A DNA stretch of 64,000 nucleotides from Tillus elongatus (GCA_964006375.1 OZ023266.1:67547403-67611402), one strand, 5' to 3'. Shown: positions 30,580 to 45,954, counted from the stretch's first letter. Notes: generated by a model from the letters alone, not told the origin. Numbers and translations: made by a program.

Positions 30580-33500
30580 TACAGCTCCAACGTTTGTCAA
30601 TCGTATCCCGACAGGAGGTGATCGACATCACGTTAGCGAGCAGAGGAATAACAGCGGATATATCCAACTGGAGGGTGACGGAACACATATCAATGTCTGA
30701 TCATCGTATGATCAGCTTTGAATTGGATGTGGACCGTGAGAGCACTCCTCCCAGGAGAAATCCGAGGAAGACCGACTGGGATGCCTATGTAACAGGCCTC
30801 GGAGGGTCGCCAAGGAGCCCAGAAGGGAGAAGACTCTCTACAGAGGCATTAGATAGTGAGGTCGAGGCCCTAGAAGGTTAAATAATGGCAGCCTACGAGG
30901 CCGCGTCACCACTTAGGGGGGAACCATCCATCAAAGTCAGATGGTGGAACAGGGATCTCGCCGTACTACGCGGGCGGACTCGGAGGGCCTTAAACCGAGC
31001 CGTCCGAGAATCGAGTGAAGCGGTCTGGCACGAATTCAGGACTGCTGGAAGGAATAAGCGATTTTAAGAAGGAATTGCGACGGGGTAAACGAGCCAGTTG
31101 GAGCGCGTACTGCGACGAAGTCAATTCCCTGCCTGACGCAGCCAGGCTGGTAAGGGTACTTAAACAGGACGTAGGCAGTAATGTAGGATCCTTAAAGAAA
31201 CCGGGCGGGAGCTGGACAAGCACTGGTGAGGTGACCTTACGTCACCTCGCGGGCGGTGGAGCCGTCACAGGGGCTGCCGACCTGGGCCGGTGGACGGTCC
31301 CGAATGCGGACTGGCAGCTGGCGGAGGGGGTGGTTACGGATGGCTCTATAGCCTGGGCGGTGGGCGAGTTCGCTCCTTTCAAGCCCACAGGCTGTGATGG
31401 GATTTTTCCGGCACTGCTCCAGAGGAGCCTGGATAACCTGCTTCCCAACATAAGTGAGGTATTCCGGGCCAGCCTGGCGTGGGGCTACGTCCCAAAGACC
31501 TGGCGCCGGGTTAGGGGGGGGTCTTCATTCTCAAGCCGAGAAGGGAAGACTACACGCTGGCCAAGGCGTACAGGCTAATCAGTACATCATTCCTGCTTAA
31601 GGCATTAGAAAAAATAGTAGATAGGTTTATGTTGGGGGAGATCCTAAGGGATCACCCCTTCCATAAAGGTCAGCACGCGTACCAGCGGGGGAAGTCGACG
31701 GAAACGGCGCTCCATGCTATGACGCGGAAGGTGGAAAGGGCCCTACACTACGGGGAGGGCATTGGTAAGGTAAGGACGGATACGGTTTGTACCGCCCCAC
31801 AGGATAGGGGAACGCCGAGGTCCCTAATAAGCTGGGTGGCGAGCATGCTGGTGGACAGGAGAGTTTCGCTGACCTTGGAGGGCAGGGGGCTAGACGTCGG
31901 GGTGACGGGCGGCTGCCCTCAGGGCAGCTGCCTTTCGCCCCATCTATGGTGTCTAGTCAAGGACGGCCTCTTGGAGCGGCTCTCCGAGAACGGCTTCTAC
32001 GCCCAGGCGTACGCTGATGGGCTGGTCTTAGTCACAGGCAAATTGCTCGGCGTCGTCTACGAGTGCATGCAAGCTGCCTGTAGCATAATCGAAAGGTGGT
32101 GTGGTGAGCTGGGACTCTCCGTAAACCCGGCGAAGACGGAGATGATCATATTTGCCAAGAAGAGGAAGGTAGAGGGGTTTAGGGCGTCCGTGATGTTTGG
32201 AAAACCTTTAGCTTTAGGGCGGGAGGCCAAATATCTGGGGGTGATCCTGGACTTCAAATTAACATGGGGGTCGCAAATAGAACGGGTTGTAAGGAAGGGA
32301 GTAGCGACCCTCTGGCAGCTGCGTCCAGTGATAGGGAGGACCTGGGGTGTTAATCCTCGGATCCTTTACTGGATCTACACTGCGATCGTCAGGCCGAGAA
32401 TCCTTTATGGGGCGTTGGTATGGTGGTGTGGTGTGAACCAAACTATCAGCAGGAAGCTGGCCAAACTCCAAATGCTGGCAATCCTAGGTATCACAGGCGC
32501 TATGAGGACGACACCCTCAGCCGCGCAAAAGGTCCTGTTGATGCTTCCCATCTGTGTCAGGAGGGAGGCGATGGCGTCGCATCTCAAAATGCGAGACGCA
32601 GGAAACTGGTGCGGAGAGGGAGCAGTAATAGGGCATGCAAGAGTCGCCAAGGAGGTGGAAAAGGAAATTCCGATTTCCGCCATAAAGGTACGGGATGCCG
32701 AGGATGATATTAGGTTGACTAGGCCATACACCCTCAGGATCCCCAGTAGGGATCAGTGGAGGGTAAATGAGGTTGAATTCCAGCCCGCAAGCATGGTCTG
32801 TTTCACCGACGGATCGCGGCTGGAGGACCAACAATCCTCCAGGGCAGGAATCTACATCGAGGGCCTAGGGGTGCGCGAGAGCTATGCTCTTGGCGCATAT
32901 ACCACGGCATTCGAAACGGAGGTGTACGCTATCCTGTATGTGGCCAATAGACAGGATGTGAAGAGGAGTCCCGAGAAATGTGTGTACATCTGCTCGGATA
33001 GCCAGGCAGTCCTCTGGGCAGTCTGCGCGGCCAGAATCAGGTCTGCACTGGTTCAGGAGTGCGCTGACGCACTCAGAGGACTAGCCAGGACAAAGGAGGT
33101 ACAACTAGTGTGGGTTCCGGGACACTGTGGCTTGGTGGGGAATGAGGTGGCGAATAATATCGCCGGGCTCGGTTCCCGGCGGCCGTTCGGTGGCCCGGAG
33201 CCGGCGATAGATATAAGTAGGAAGACAGTCTCTGTCGCCTTAGACAGGTGGACCGAGGAAGCAATGAAGAGGCACTGGAGAGCGGTTGGTGGCTGCGAGC
33301 AAGCGAGGGACTTCGTAGAGGGGCCGGACAGAGATAAAGCTCTCTGGCTACTCGGAAGGAGTTTGACCTACGCTTCGCCGCATCCTTGTGGTGCTCACGG
33401 GCCACTGCGCCCTTAGAAGACACCTCACATTGATAGGCGTAGAGAGGGATCCTATTTGCCAGGAATGCGGCGAGGATGAGGAAACGTCCTACCACTACCT

Positions 33501-33741
33501 GTGCGAATGCGAGGCTTTTGGGAGTCTTCGAGCAGAATTGTTCGGCTCGAGGACTCTGCAGAGGTAAGTACCGTCCAATTGAAGACCGTCACGGCCTTCA
33601 TCTCGAGGTCGAGGCGGTTTGGCGACGGAATTGAGGAGGAGTAGAGCATGGTTGCTGGGGTTGGCAAAAAGGGCCCATGGTGGCCTACTTGCTTGGCGTT
33701 GGCCTCCCCACCACTGCTACTACTACTACTACTACTACTAG
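30580..33741 (+). pseudogene. Decayed RNase H-bearing LINE with a (TAC)n tail
   Basis: A second LINE family, 5'-truncated inside the endonuclease (S-D-H at about 30697). Frameshifts lie near 31060, 31510 and 33400. From 31629 to 33416 one frame stays open for 595 codons: reverse transcriptase from the G-Q-H-A-Y-Q-R-G-K-S-T-E-T-A block on, then RNase H (T-D-G-S, T-E-V-Y-A, S-D-S-Q-A). Motif A is deleted and the catalytic box is Y-A-D-G, not Y-A-D-D. Past a frameshift a CCHC knuckle follows (C-Q-E-C...H-Y-L-C-E-C). The 3' end is CTACTACTAC repeats (about 33712-33740) instead of poly(A), as seen in several I-like clades. Confidence 0.85.
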
Positions 33742-34331
33742 CTATAGAGTTTATCGTTTAATAGTATATAATTTTTGTCGAAATTTCGTAAAAAATCAAT
33801 AAAGCTCAATATATCCGTTATTATACAAGATATTAAAAAAAATGTGTACATTAATTATAGGGTGTCTTGAGCTACACCTTAAAAATTATTTCTACAATCA
33901 CAGGGTGGCCCATAAGTCGTTGGTGATACAATTATTTTTTTTTAGTCGAACACGCCTTATGTTATTGCATTGTTGCATTTTCAATCGAAATATAATGCAT
34001 GTTTTTAAGAAATGAAATTCTGGACGCAGCAAGTGCGTTATGGTAGCGAATTTTGATCAAATGCTTCATATTTGAATAGCTCAATTTGCTATTAACCTAT
34101 AAGGTTGACCGAGAAATGAGTTTTCTTCGGGAACACTTTAAATTCACTTTCGGAAATTTTTGTACGTTTTCAAACAATAAAGTTATTTTGATGAAACATG
34201 GCACATTATTTCTACTATATAGGTTAGACTGGTAACCAAATTTGATGCCTGCTTTCTTAAAAAAAACACACATATTTGCTATTAAAAACATTTTAATGAA
34301 AATTCACTACCATAACGCACATGCTGCGTCC
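33742..34331. repeat. 3' half of the composite repeat family
   Basis: AGCTATAGAGTTTATCGTTT onward aligns with 42363-42953 through GGGTGTCTTGAGCTACA and GGGTGGCCCATAAGTC to the terminal module (34022-34331). Confidence 0.75.
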
Positions 34332-34463
34332 AGACTTTTTCTGTCTCCTCCGAACCTCCAAACCTTCAAGTCCAGAATTAACAAGCTGCCTCTTTCCTCC
34401 TTGTCGACACCCACGGTACGATAGTATTCAGGCCCTCGTGGTGTGTTGTTGAAATAAAAAATA

Positions 34464-35249
<786 letters not shown>

Positions 35250-35250
<1 letters not shown>

Positions 35251-35794
35251 GGTACAGGAATACAAATATTTTCTTTGTGGTCAATTCACGGGCCCTAAAT
35301 TCATTTCATGAGAATGTTTTTCTGAAGAGAATAAATCATGACAGCTATGTGAAAGTTATAATTCCATTTGCAGCAATGTTTTTTAGTGTGTTGCAGAGAA
35401 GTTTATCAATCAGATGAATATTTTTTTTTACTGTTAATTTTTGCTATAAATGTCACCTTGCAGGATCTCATGTTTTTATCTAAAATTGACGTTTCAGGAT
35501 TTTTTATAAATATGCAATAATAATAAACATACAATAATTGAAAAAAATCGGGCCGCAGCAAGTGTTTTATGGTAGCAAATCTTTATTAAATGCTTCAAAT
35601 TTGAATAACTTAAGGTGCCAGAAACCGAGAAAGTTTAATTTTAGTATATAGTAAGGCCTTTACCGGGGCAACATACCTACCAAATTTCATTGAAATAATT
35701 TTGATCTTTTTTTTTGTAGAAAAACTGGTCCGATAGGGCTGGCTAATGAACTCTTTCACGGTCTTAAAGATATGTGTGCCAAGTTTCGTCAAAT

Positions 35795-35884
<90 letters not shown>

Positions 35885-36514
35885 GGTGTTTCACCCATAT
35901 ATAGCTCATTCATGAATTTCAATTGTAGACAAGAAGACAAATATAAGGTTCATTGTGAAAAGTACCACAGTCACCATCTCGATGTGGAACCAGATAGTAT
36001 GTTATCACGACAGCTCCAATAAACACAAAATGTCATAAATAGAGACTGTGTACAACCAACCAATAATTTCTGTAAATTGTCAGACCTGGCCCATTTCTTC
36101 CATAATTACTGGAACAATAGCAAGTCAATAATAACATATCGCAAGGTGTTTGAACAAACTTCTTGCATTTCAGTAGCAATGTGAGCCTTCACCACTTCAA
36201 TATACATTGGTATATTTGCAGACAACCTTCAGAACGCTTTTTTGAAAAATCTTTTCGGAAACATGCTACAAGAAAAATTTATTGTTCACACCCCCCAAGG
36301 AAATTACGCAACCAGGAGTGAATAGGTTATTTTTATATATTTTACATTTTATGGCACCCCAAAGAAAAACAGTCAAATGGAGTCAGGCCAGGTAATCAGA
36401 CAGGCCACTCAATTTCATCTTGCCGACCTATCCACTGATTGTGAAATGTGTGGTTTGAATATTCACGAGCACGGAGTCCAAAGTGTGCTGTACGTAGTTA
36501 GATATACGTGCTTT
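35250..36514. repeat. Repeat fragments: (TA)n 35795-35880, inverted composite terminus, palindromic-unit piece
   Basis: 35551-35900 is an inverted composite-family fragment (GGGCCGCAGCAAGTG at its start). 35965-36110 matches the 21593-22064 palindromic unit (AATTTCTGTAAATTGTCAGA). No gene is seen. Confidence 0.55.
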
Positions 36515-36526
36515 AGAATACAAAAC

Positions 36527-36884
36527 TAGAGCCTCAGTGGTTCAGAGGTAAGAACGTGTGCCTCTGTACCGAAGGGTACTGGGTTCGATCCCAGGGTTCT
36601 CCTTTCACTTTTTCAGTACAAACTGTAACATTAACATCAACCGAGGTTCTGTCATTGTATTTGAGCAAGTTGGATGTCTGCGCGTTCCGCTCTTCGGAGG
36701 GGGCGCAAAGCCGTCGGTCCCGTGTCCATGCGATGTTGGGCACGTTAAAGATTCCTACCCTCCTTACAGAAAGGCGGGGGTTCGGCAAAATTTCCAGGAT
36801 GGTGAGGTGAAACTGCTCCCTGGCGTCGGTGATTGGCCATAGTCGCGGAAATAGGCCGACGTTAAAGAAACAAAACACACACAC
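36527..36884 (+). mobile_element. tRNA-derived SINE, copy 3 (best preserved)
   Basis: 358 bp with a perfect 12-bp target duplication AGAATACAAAAC (36515-36526, 36885-36896). A-box-like GGTTCAGAGGTAAG, B box GGTTCGATCCC, core GCATGGACACG complement and GTGATTGGCCATAGTCGCGG, and a CA-rich tail. It defines the family's ends. Confidence 0.93.
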
Positions 36885-37041
36885 AGAATACAAAACACTT
36901 GCATGAAAAATAACTGCTTAGGATGTAATTCTGATGATTATCTATAATAGATGCATATAATAATTTATTGTCCTAATGTTATTTTAGTTTTTTTTTATTT
37001 TTTCTTCTACAAAATGCAAAATAAATTATTACCTCATAAAC

Positions 37042-37843
37042 TTAACAAAATTGAAAAAAATAAACAAACAGTTGACATTGCGTAACATGAATATGAGCTT
37101 TTTCACCATTGTTTTTTATAAGATGTCTCAGTAACCTGAGGGTACCCTTTCGTGTTTTGTAAATATTACCTACAAAGATCCATCCTTTTTTTATGCTAGG
37201 TATATTGAAATTAAAATAAGGAGTAAGCATATATTATAACACTTGCGCATCGGAGAAAATAGGTAGTCATTAACCTCATAATTTCCAGTGACTAACCTCA
37301 CTAATGACAACAACAATTACTTAATTATTTTAATGCACCAGGTATTTTTCTACCTACGCATTAAATTAAACAGAAGCTCACAATTGCAGTGTTAACATAA
37401 AATACAGGATCTGATCTAATGTAACTGGATAATAGATAATAGGAAAATACGAAGTTTACTATTGAAATTTGGAAATGACATAACCGTAAGCCTAATATAA
37501 ATGAAAAACTGCATACTAGAATATTATTTTAGAGTAAATTAACGTATTGTACGAGTTATTTTAAAAACAAATGAACATGATAATAACCAGGTTATTGGGA
37601 AGCCGTTTCTATTTCTATTGATTTATAAGTGGAACACTTGTATTTGTTTACATTATTCAAATTAGGTACTTACTTCTGTGATAAATATTGGGTTGTCCAG
37701 TCAATGATTCCTCCTACAACTTCAACGTTAATAAATTTGTAGCTTCCAATTTTAACAGGTAGTTGATCATTTGGATTAACAGTTTGGGCGAAGTTTTCAA
37801 AGAACTCGCGATAAATTGTCAAATAGTCGTCCCGGTTTGCCAT
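37042..37843 (-). CDS. Predicted two-exon gene for a 107-aa protein of unknown function
   Basis: Exon 1 runs from the ATG at 37841-37843 to 37674, ending at a strong donor AA|GTAAGTACC. Exon 2 runs from 37195, after a CCTAG acceptor with a pyrimidine-rich lead, to the TAA at 37042. The phases match (2 + 1) and give an uninterrupted 107-aa product. Exon 1 encodes a hydrophilic start M-A-N-R-D-D-Y-L-T-I-Y and a W-T-T-Q-Y-L segment. Exon 2 encodes a basic stretch (K-T-R-K-G-T-L-R-L-L-R-H) and a short hydrophobic C-terminus. Support comes from the promoter at 37931-37963 and AATAAA-like signals near 36996. I do not recognise the family. The acceptor choice is inferred, and further exons to the left cannot be excluded. 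Confidence 0.6.
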
Positions 37844-37930
37844 TATTATTTGAGAAAAACCTACAGGAAATATAATCACAGGCACTGACTGTCGTTTTTA
37901 GGCAACGAACACTTTACGGACACAAAAACA

Positions 37931-37963
37931 CACTGATTCAAACGTACGTCGTTGTTTTTTATA
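37931..37963 (-). promoter_or_regulatory. TATA box plus TCAGTG initiator
   Basis: Minus-strand TATAAAAAA begins at 37963 and TCAGTG (37936-37931) places the start A at 37934, 29 bases downstream. This is close to canonical arthropod spacing, about 90 bases before the ATG of the 107-aa gene. Confidence 0.65.
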
Positions 37964-39010
37964 CGATTTAACTGATATGTTTGCCTAATAATGTTTGTAC
38001 TATAAATTCTGAGCAGATATCGGATTAGTAATACTGTTGTGGTTACGTTATCGTTATGATCTGGGGGAAAGGGAAGAACTCAGTTATGCAAAATTAACCT
38101 AATATATTAATCCGTAATGAGTCATTTGATTCCTTCATGAAGTAGCACGGATCATGAAGTTTTCTTTTATTTTTTTACTCGTTTTTTTAGTGATTATGAT
38201 TACACAAATTTGCTAATTCAATCTGTATAGTCACAGCCAACCTTACAAACTTCAGGAAAGAAACGAGATGTTATCGACGAAACCGTAAGATGTCGCGGTG
38301 CACTCAGACTTTAGATATCTGATTTCTGGTTCCATAAAAAAGCCGTAGAATTAGCAACATTGTTAATTGCCACATTTAATTAAATTGCATCTTCGTCTTG
38401 GCAATAATAATCACACTTTGGAGAAACCCAAAACCCAGTTCTTACCACAACGCATTTATTTTAAATGTCATTTCGCCAATAAGTTGGTTTCTTCAGAGGC
38501 TAAAACTAGACTCGGTATATTATAAGCTGTGCAATCAGAACACGGTTTAACTCAACTCATTTGTATAACGTGATAATTATATTACCTATGTGCATAAGGT
38601 ATCCCAAATTTGACACGTTTACAAGGTACTATCTCAGTAACAGTGTCAGTTGAAAACTAATTGGTTCGATTTTAGAGATTTTCCAAGTCGTTCCAAAGTT
38701 TGTGCGTTATTGGGTTCTGAATGCCTCTGCTTCTTGGCTAGTATGGGTTTGCCAATTAAATGTCTGTTATGGAGGCACAAGTGAAGCAATTTCTGAAATA
38801 CGATGTTGATGGTAATATTGATATAGGAAAATACGATAATTCATTTCTGCAGTTATAGAGCGTAGTGAAATTAGTTGTAATAACTAGAGTATATTATAAA
38901 GAGAGAGCTAGTTTTTTCAAGGGAAAATCGTTAAACAGCATCTATTCCTTTCAGATAAATATATATTTCCAGTATAAAATTCCAGTTATATCAGTAAGTC
39001 ACCATTATTA
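37964..39010. other. Intergenic DNA
   Basis: No repeat match or coding frame that I can support. Confidence 0.45.
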
Positions 39011-39023
39011 CTTTTTTTGCTTT

Positions 39024-39377
39024 GTGTGTTTTTGTTTCTTTTATGTCGGCCTATTTCCGCGACTATGGCCAATCACCGACGCCAGGGAGCAGTTTCACCT
39101 CACTATCCTGGAAATTTTGCCGGACCCCTGCCTTTCTGTAAGGAGGGTAGGGATCTTTAACGTGCCCAACATCGCATGGACACGGGACCTGCGGCTTTAC
39201 GCCCCCTCCGAACGGCGGAACGTGCAGACATTCAACTTGCTCAAATACAATGCCAGAACCTCGGTTGATGTTAATTGTACAGTTTTATACTGAAAAAGTG
39301 AAAGGAGTACCCTGGGATCGAACCCAGTACCCTTCGGTTCAGAGGCACACGTTCTTACCACTGAACCACCGAGGTTC
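39024..39377 (-). mobile_element. tRNA-derived SINE, copy 4
   Basis: The minus strand starts at a GGTGGTTCAGTGGTAAG head with B box GGTTCGATCCC and ends in GACATAAAAGAAAC. It lies between TTTTTTTGCTTT direct repeats (near 39012-39023 and 39380-39391). Confidence 0.88.
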
Positions 39378-39391
39378 TTTTTTTTTGCTTT

Positions 39392-40045
39392 AAATACACC
39401 AATCACCATCATATATCACATTATAAAGACGATGTTACCTTGTCATTGCAACTATGACTTTGTCCCCAGCAAGTCTTTTCATTTCATTGTGGCTTATTTA
39501 TTTCGTCAATTGTTCCGCAGGTTTTCTAGAAGTCTTTATCTGGGCTTAATATTGCTTCTGTTTTTCCGAAGTATGTGTCGTATACAAATAATGTTTTAAG
39601 GACATTACTCTCTCAAAATATGTCTAAGGAATTTTGGTTTTCTCCTCTAATTTTTTTAGCAGCCATCTATTACTTATATATCTTCTTTCATATTTTCTAG
39701 TACATACTTTTATTTGTCTTTTTATCTGTGTATTTGCGTCTTTGTCGCTTTCCTCCATCACTACATATCAGAAACTGATATATAGTCTCTCTATGTATTG
39801 CTTATTACTTACTCAAAGCCCGCTTATACACTATAATAATCCATACGCATGACTTGATAAACCTCTTCCTTAGCTCAAAATTCCAATATTTATCAGTGAG
39901 AAGAGTATTATATTTCGTCAATTAAATGCTTGTTTTCTCAACTCGCTTTCAGTTCTTTGCTATATTTACCATTTATAATTAATAGCTACTCCCATAAGAT
40001 TAGCGTAAACATTTCTACTTGATCATGCATTTCTGGCTTTTTAGC

Positions 40046-40134
<89 letters not shown>

Positions 40135-40794
40135 ACTTTAGGAGTCTTATAATCCTATTACCTTCATTATTGTTCCTTTTTTGTTTTCGTCATGCGATTT
40201 TTTGTTTGGTTTTTACTATCTCTACCATCCAGAACACTGAGTATCCTTCGCAATTATTTTTTGGTTTCTCCTATCAGCGTTTATGTCCTCTGCGTATCTT
40301 GTAATGTAACTGAACCGTTGTCCATTTAGTTTGGTTCCCGCTGCCTTTTACTTTAGTACTTATATATCGTATTTCCTATAAATAAATCAAACAAGTATGA
40401 TTGTAATGGGCATATCCTTGCCCCTACATAAATTTTCTTATTTCTTCAATTTCATATCCGTTAATATGTAATAGTATTATGGCATTTTGATTTTCATTTA
40501 TATTGGAAATAATGCGCATATCCCTCAAATCCAATCGAATCCAGTTGTCTTCATGATATGAAACAATATTTTCAAATCCATGTGACCGGATGCCAGCACG
40601 GCTTTGTTATAACTTCTCGGCCCAGTCTATACGTCCGACAACTGATCTTCATCCAGGTTACTCTTAATTGTGAGTCTTATTCTATTTTACCACATGACCC
40701 TGTACACTTATTGTGCTGTGCTGGTTCAACAACACCTAGTATATCTCGGTGTTAACGACTGGTTGCGTTTTCGCGCCTTCGCTGTTTTTGGAAT
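39392..40794. other. Intergenic DNA with a (TA)n tract at 40050-40132
   Basis: AT-rich and T-rich on the plus strand. Short frames look random. The (TA)n tract here lacks the composite-repeat flanks. Confidence 0.45.
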
Positions 40795-40871
40795 AGTAAG
40801 AGAGAGACGTGTGACATTAATCAACGACGTATATATGTCATTGACAATAATTGTCACACGTCTGTCTTACT
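40795..40871. repeat. Inverted repeat, arms about 21 bp
   Basis: AGTAAGAGAGAGACGTGTGA (40795-) pairs with TCACACGTCTGTCTTACT (to 40871); the intervening 35 bases include GTATATATGTCATTG. Lies at the 5' edge of a composite repeat. Confidence 0.75.
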
Positions 40872-40875
40872 CTTT

Positions 40876-42953
<2,078 letters not shown>

Positions 42954-43520
42954 GAGTTTTTAGTGTTGGAATAATTGTGATCTTTTCTAATCCTGGTCTT
43001 TGTCCTAAATAAATGCAATGTTCCATTACGTTGTAGCTCAGTTCACTGGTTAAAGTTATATTATATCTACATCACGCAGTAGTCTTATGCAATATCTTTT
43101 CTAGCTATGTTTTAGAGAATGGAATTTATATGTTAGAATTTTTCAATAAATATGTCATGTTGGCGACGCTGGACAGAAATCAGAGATTGTCAAATTGACA
43201 GTTTCAGTTGAGTTCTGTTCTGGTTCTGGGTTCTGGAGTTTAGAATTGGAATTGATGTTATGTCGGTTTTACAACAAAATAAAAACTAATAGTAATTATA
43301 TTTAACGTCAATTTATGTTGCAATAAGTCTACCTGAACACTGTTTGTCCAATTAAAAGGATTTAATTTAAGGAGTTTGTTAGTTAAATTATCGGTTTATT
43401 GGTGCGTGGCTGACCATTTTTTCGAGTATTGGTTACAAGCATTAGCATATATGGCTGGAGTGAAGAGATCTTTAGAATTTTTGAAAAATCTCACCATCAC
43501 CTCTCACACAAATATATATA

Positions 43521-43578
<58 letters not shown>

Positions 43579-43596
43579 CTAAAAATCAGTATAGCA
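42954..43596. other. Spacer with (TA)n at 43509-43577
   Basis: No gene is seen. A TAGCTCAGTTCACTGGTTAA segment near 43036 resembles a tRNA D-arm but lacks a B box. Confidence 0.4.
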
Positions 43597-43604
43597 GTAT
43601 AGAG

Positions 43605-44096
43605 TAGTGATGGGCAAAACCGTTATTTTCTATTAACAGTTGAAGCCGTTTACATTATTTCATAATAACCGTTGAACATAACAGGTTCAGTTATTTATCT
43701 GTAATTTTGAACTGGATAGTCGATCGATAGTATCCTACGTTCCCAAAGCTGTGAGCGAGAGTGAGCACACTAGTATAAATAACGTGTTACGTGTTAAGTA
43801 ATATGTTATGAAGTAGAGTCTATACTGCATAGCATACCCATACATATTTATCATTCCCAGTCGCATGTCCATTCATCCCGTTAAATAGTTAAATTTAACA
43901 GTTGCCGATGAAAACCGATGTTTATTCATCGAACCTAGTTGCAGTGGAACTGAAACAGATACGAGTCCGAATTCTAGTTTAGTGTAAAAAGTGTTATTTT
44001 GTACCTGTTATTTTTATAAATTCAAAACTGGTGGATACCATTGCGGCTCGACAACCGTTTAAAAATAACAGACAGTTAAATAACGGCCTATCACTA
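43605..44096. mobile_element. hAT-type MITE (492 bp)
   Basis: Terminal inverted repeats TAGTGATGGGCAAAACCGTT and AATAACGGCCTATCACTA, flanked by a perfect 8-bp duplication GTATAGAG (43597-43604, 44097-44104), as hAT transposases make. Non-coding. Confidence 0.9.
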
Positions 44097-44259
44097 GTAT
44101 AGAGTAAATATTACAGATTCTTCTATCCTATAAAGACTGATTTCTGCTGAATTGCCTACCACTCTCCTCACAAAAAGCCCAAATTTCACCTGTCTAAGAA
44201 GTATTGCTTAGGTAAACAAAATCCTTCACTCAGTAAAATGTTTTTTTTTGTCAATGACA

Positions 44260-45590
44260 GCCTGCACATAACTGTCATTGAAAGTGAGCAGAACTCAAGA
44301 TTAAGTGTGTAGAAGGCTATGTTTACTTTTCAGGTATGTTTTTCTGATGAATCAATATTTGCCATTTTGGAAGAAAGCAGCCAGTATGTTAGAAGCTCCA
44401 ATAAGGTGTTTTCTCCTCAGTATATTGCACTAACTGTCAAACATTCTACCTAAGTGATGGTCTGGAGTGTCATGTCTGTTCAAGGAGCATGTTGTTTTTT
44501 CATGCTAGAGGTGGGTTATTAGGTTCAGTACACAAAAGTGCTGGAGATGAGATTATTCAACTGAATGACTGGTCCCAAATGGTAACTCCATCTTCATGTA
44601 CGATGGTACATCGTACCATAAAGCAAAGTCCATCAAGTGATTGGAAGAAAAGAGAGTAAAAACTAATGTGGCCTGGAAATAGCCCAAATATGAACCCTAT
44701 TGAGGATCTTTGGGCCATTGTCTAGAAGAGGCAAAAGAAAACCAGCATAACAATAAAAGTTGATCTGATATCAACTATAGGTGTGCGAACCCATGTTTTT
44801 TCCGAAACGAACCCAAGCAAATATGTTGCCTCGAACTTCGAACCTTGGAAATAGTATGTATAAAGTTCACAGTCAAACTTAGAATGGCTTATACATTTAA
44901 AATCAAACGCGAACTAACCAAAATTCTTTAACGTTCATATATCATTTCCATAAATACAAAATATAGGTTCATTGTAGGATACAATATTTGGTATGCAGAA
45001 GATCAACATTATTTAAAAAGAAAGAAAGGTTCAACAAAATTTGCAAGTTCTACTTTCGAACACTGCCATCATAATGTTGTAACCGAAAAACGCATTGAGA
45101 TGCTAGGATATGGTAAAAAAAATATTCTATGATTGTTAAATAGCTCTGCCGGGTCTCAACGTGTCCTACCAACTGTCAAAATACGCAAGATTGAAATCTC
45201 CTCAAATTACGCTACCGACCCAGTGGAACCAATGCCGGGTTTAAAGCGCTGCTCCCGAGTATAGTGCCGTTACTGAGTCACAACTTCCCTACTTTTGGCA
45301 GCATTGAATGCCTGTAAAGTTCGGCTTCGAAGTAGTTTTGAACTATTTTGAAGAATTACGTATTTCGAACTTTGAACTACTTTAACATCGCCTAGCATTG
45401 ACACTTTTTCGAACCAAAGGTTCGGTTCGCAATTTCGAAGCTTCACACACCCCTAAATATCAACCCTAAAAACATCTGTGTCATGATGAAGAAATCAAAA
45501 CTTGCCAAAAACTGGTGGAAAGCATGCCAAGGCATATAGAAAACAAAGGCATGCATACTAAATATTAAATGTAACGGCATTCTGTTCATT
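44260..45590 (+). pseudogene. Dead Tc1-type transposase, split by a hAT MITE
   Basis: Readable blocks: F-S-D-E-S (first catalytic D, near 44340), V-M-V-W-S-V-M near 44455, M-W-P-G-N-S-P-N-M-N-P-I-E-D-L-W near 44668 (with the final E of DD34E), and after the nested element a C-terminal block like L-V-E-S-M-P-R-H-I-E-N (45508-45545). Stops and frameshifts abound. The gene is interrupted at 44776-45456. Confidence 0.8.
44776..45456. mobile_element. hAT-type MITE nested in the Tc1 pseudogene (681 bp)
   Basis: Perfect 8-bp target duplication ATATCAAC (44768-44775, 45457-45464). Ends TATAGGTGTGCGAAC and CTTCACACACCCCTAA are imperfect inverted repeats. The interior repeats TTCGAACC-type motifs. Confidence 0.88.
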
Positions 45591-45954
45591 TTTCAAAATA
45601 AAAACAAATTAGCACTGTTTTGTCATATTTGACAAAAAATATTTTAGGAACTTTCACACCTCTATGTTCACACAGATATTTTACCATCGCAATTCAGCTT
45701 ATTGGTTTCTTTAACATTTTCCTGCTCCTCTACATCTTTTAGTTTGTATAAATCCCATTTCCTTCTTGTGTTTATTCTCTGTTCTAAGTGCCATAATATA
45801 TAAAATATACACCTAACTGTGGGAGAGAATGATTTTATTTTTGTGATTTGCTGGTTGGAAAGAATGAGAGCAATTAATTTTGAGAACACTTGTTTGTTGC
45901 CCTTTGCTATGAAAACCATTTACCAACTTATTGAAAGCTTGTGTTTTCTTGTAG
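45591..45954. other. Spacer
   Basis: AT-rich. The short minus-strand frame at 45668-45919 matches nothing that I recognise. Confidence 0.4.

Noticed and set aside
37844..37885. Fourteen extra residues at the start of the 107-aa protein
   Set aside because: They would begin at GTG; the ATG at 37843 fits the promoter spacing.
43030..43100. tRNA-like TAGCTCAGTTCACTGGTTAA segment
   Set aside because: It has a D-arm-like piece only; no B box or fold.
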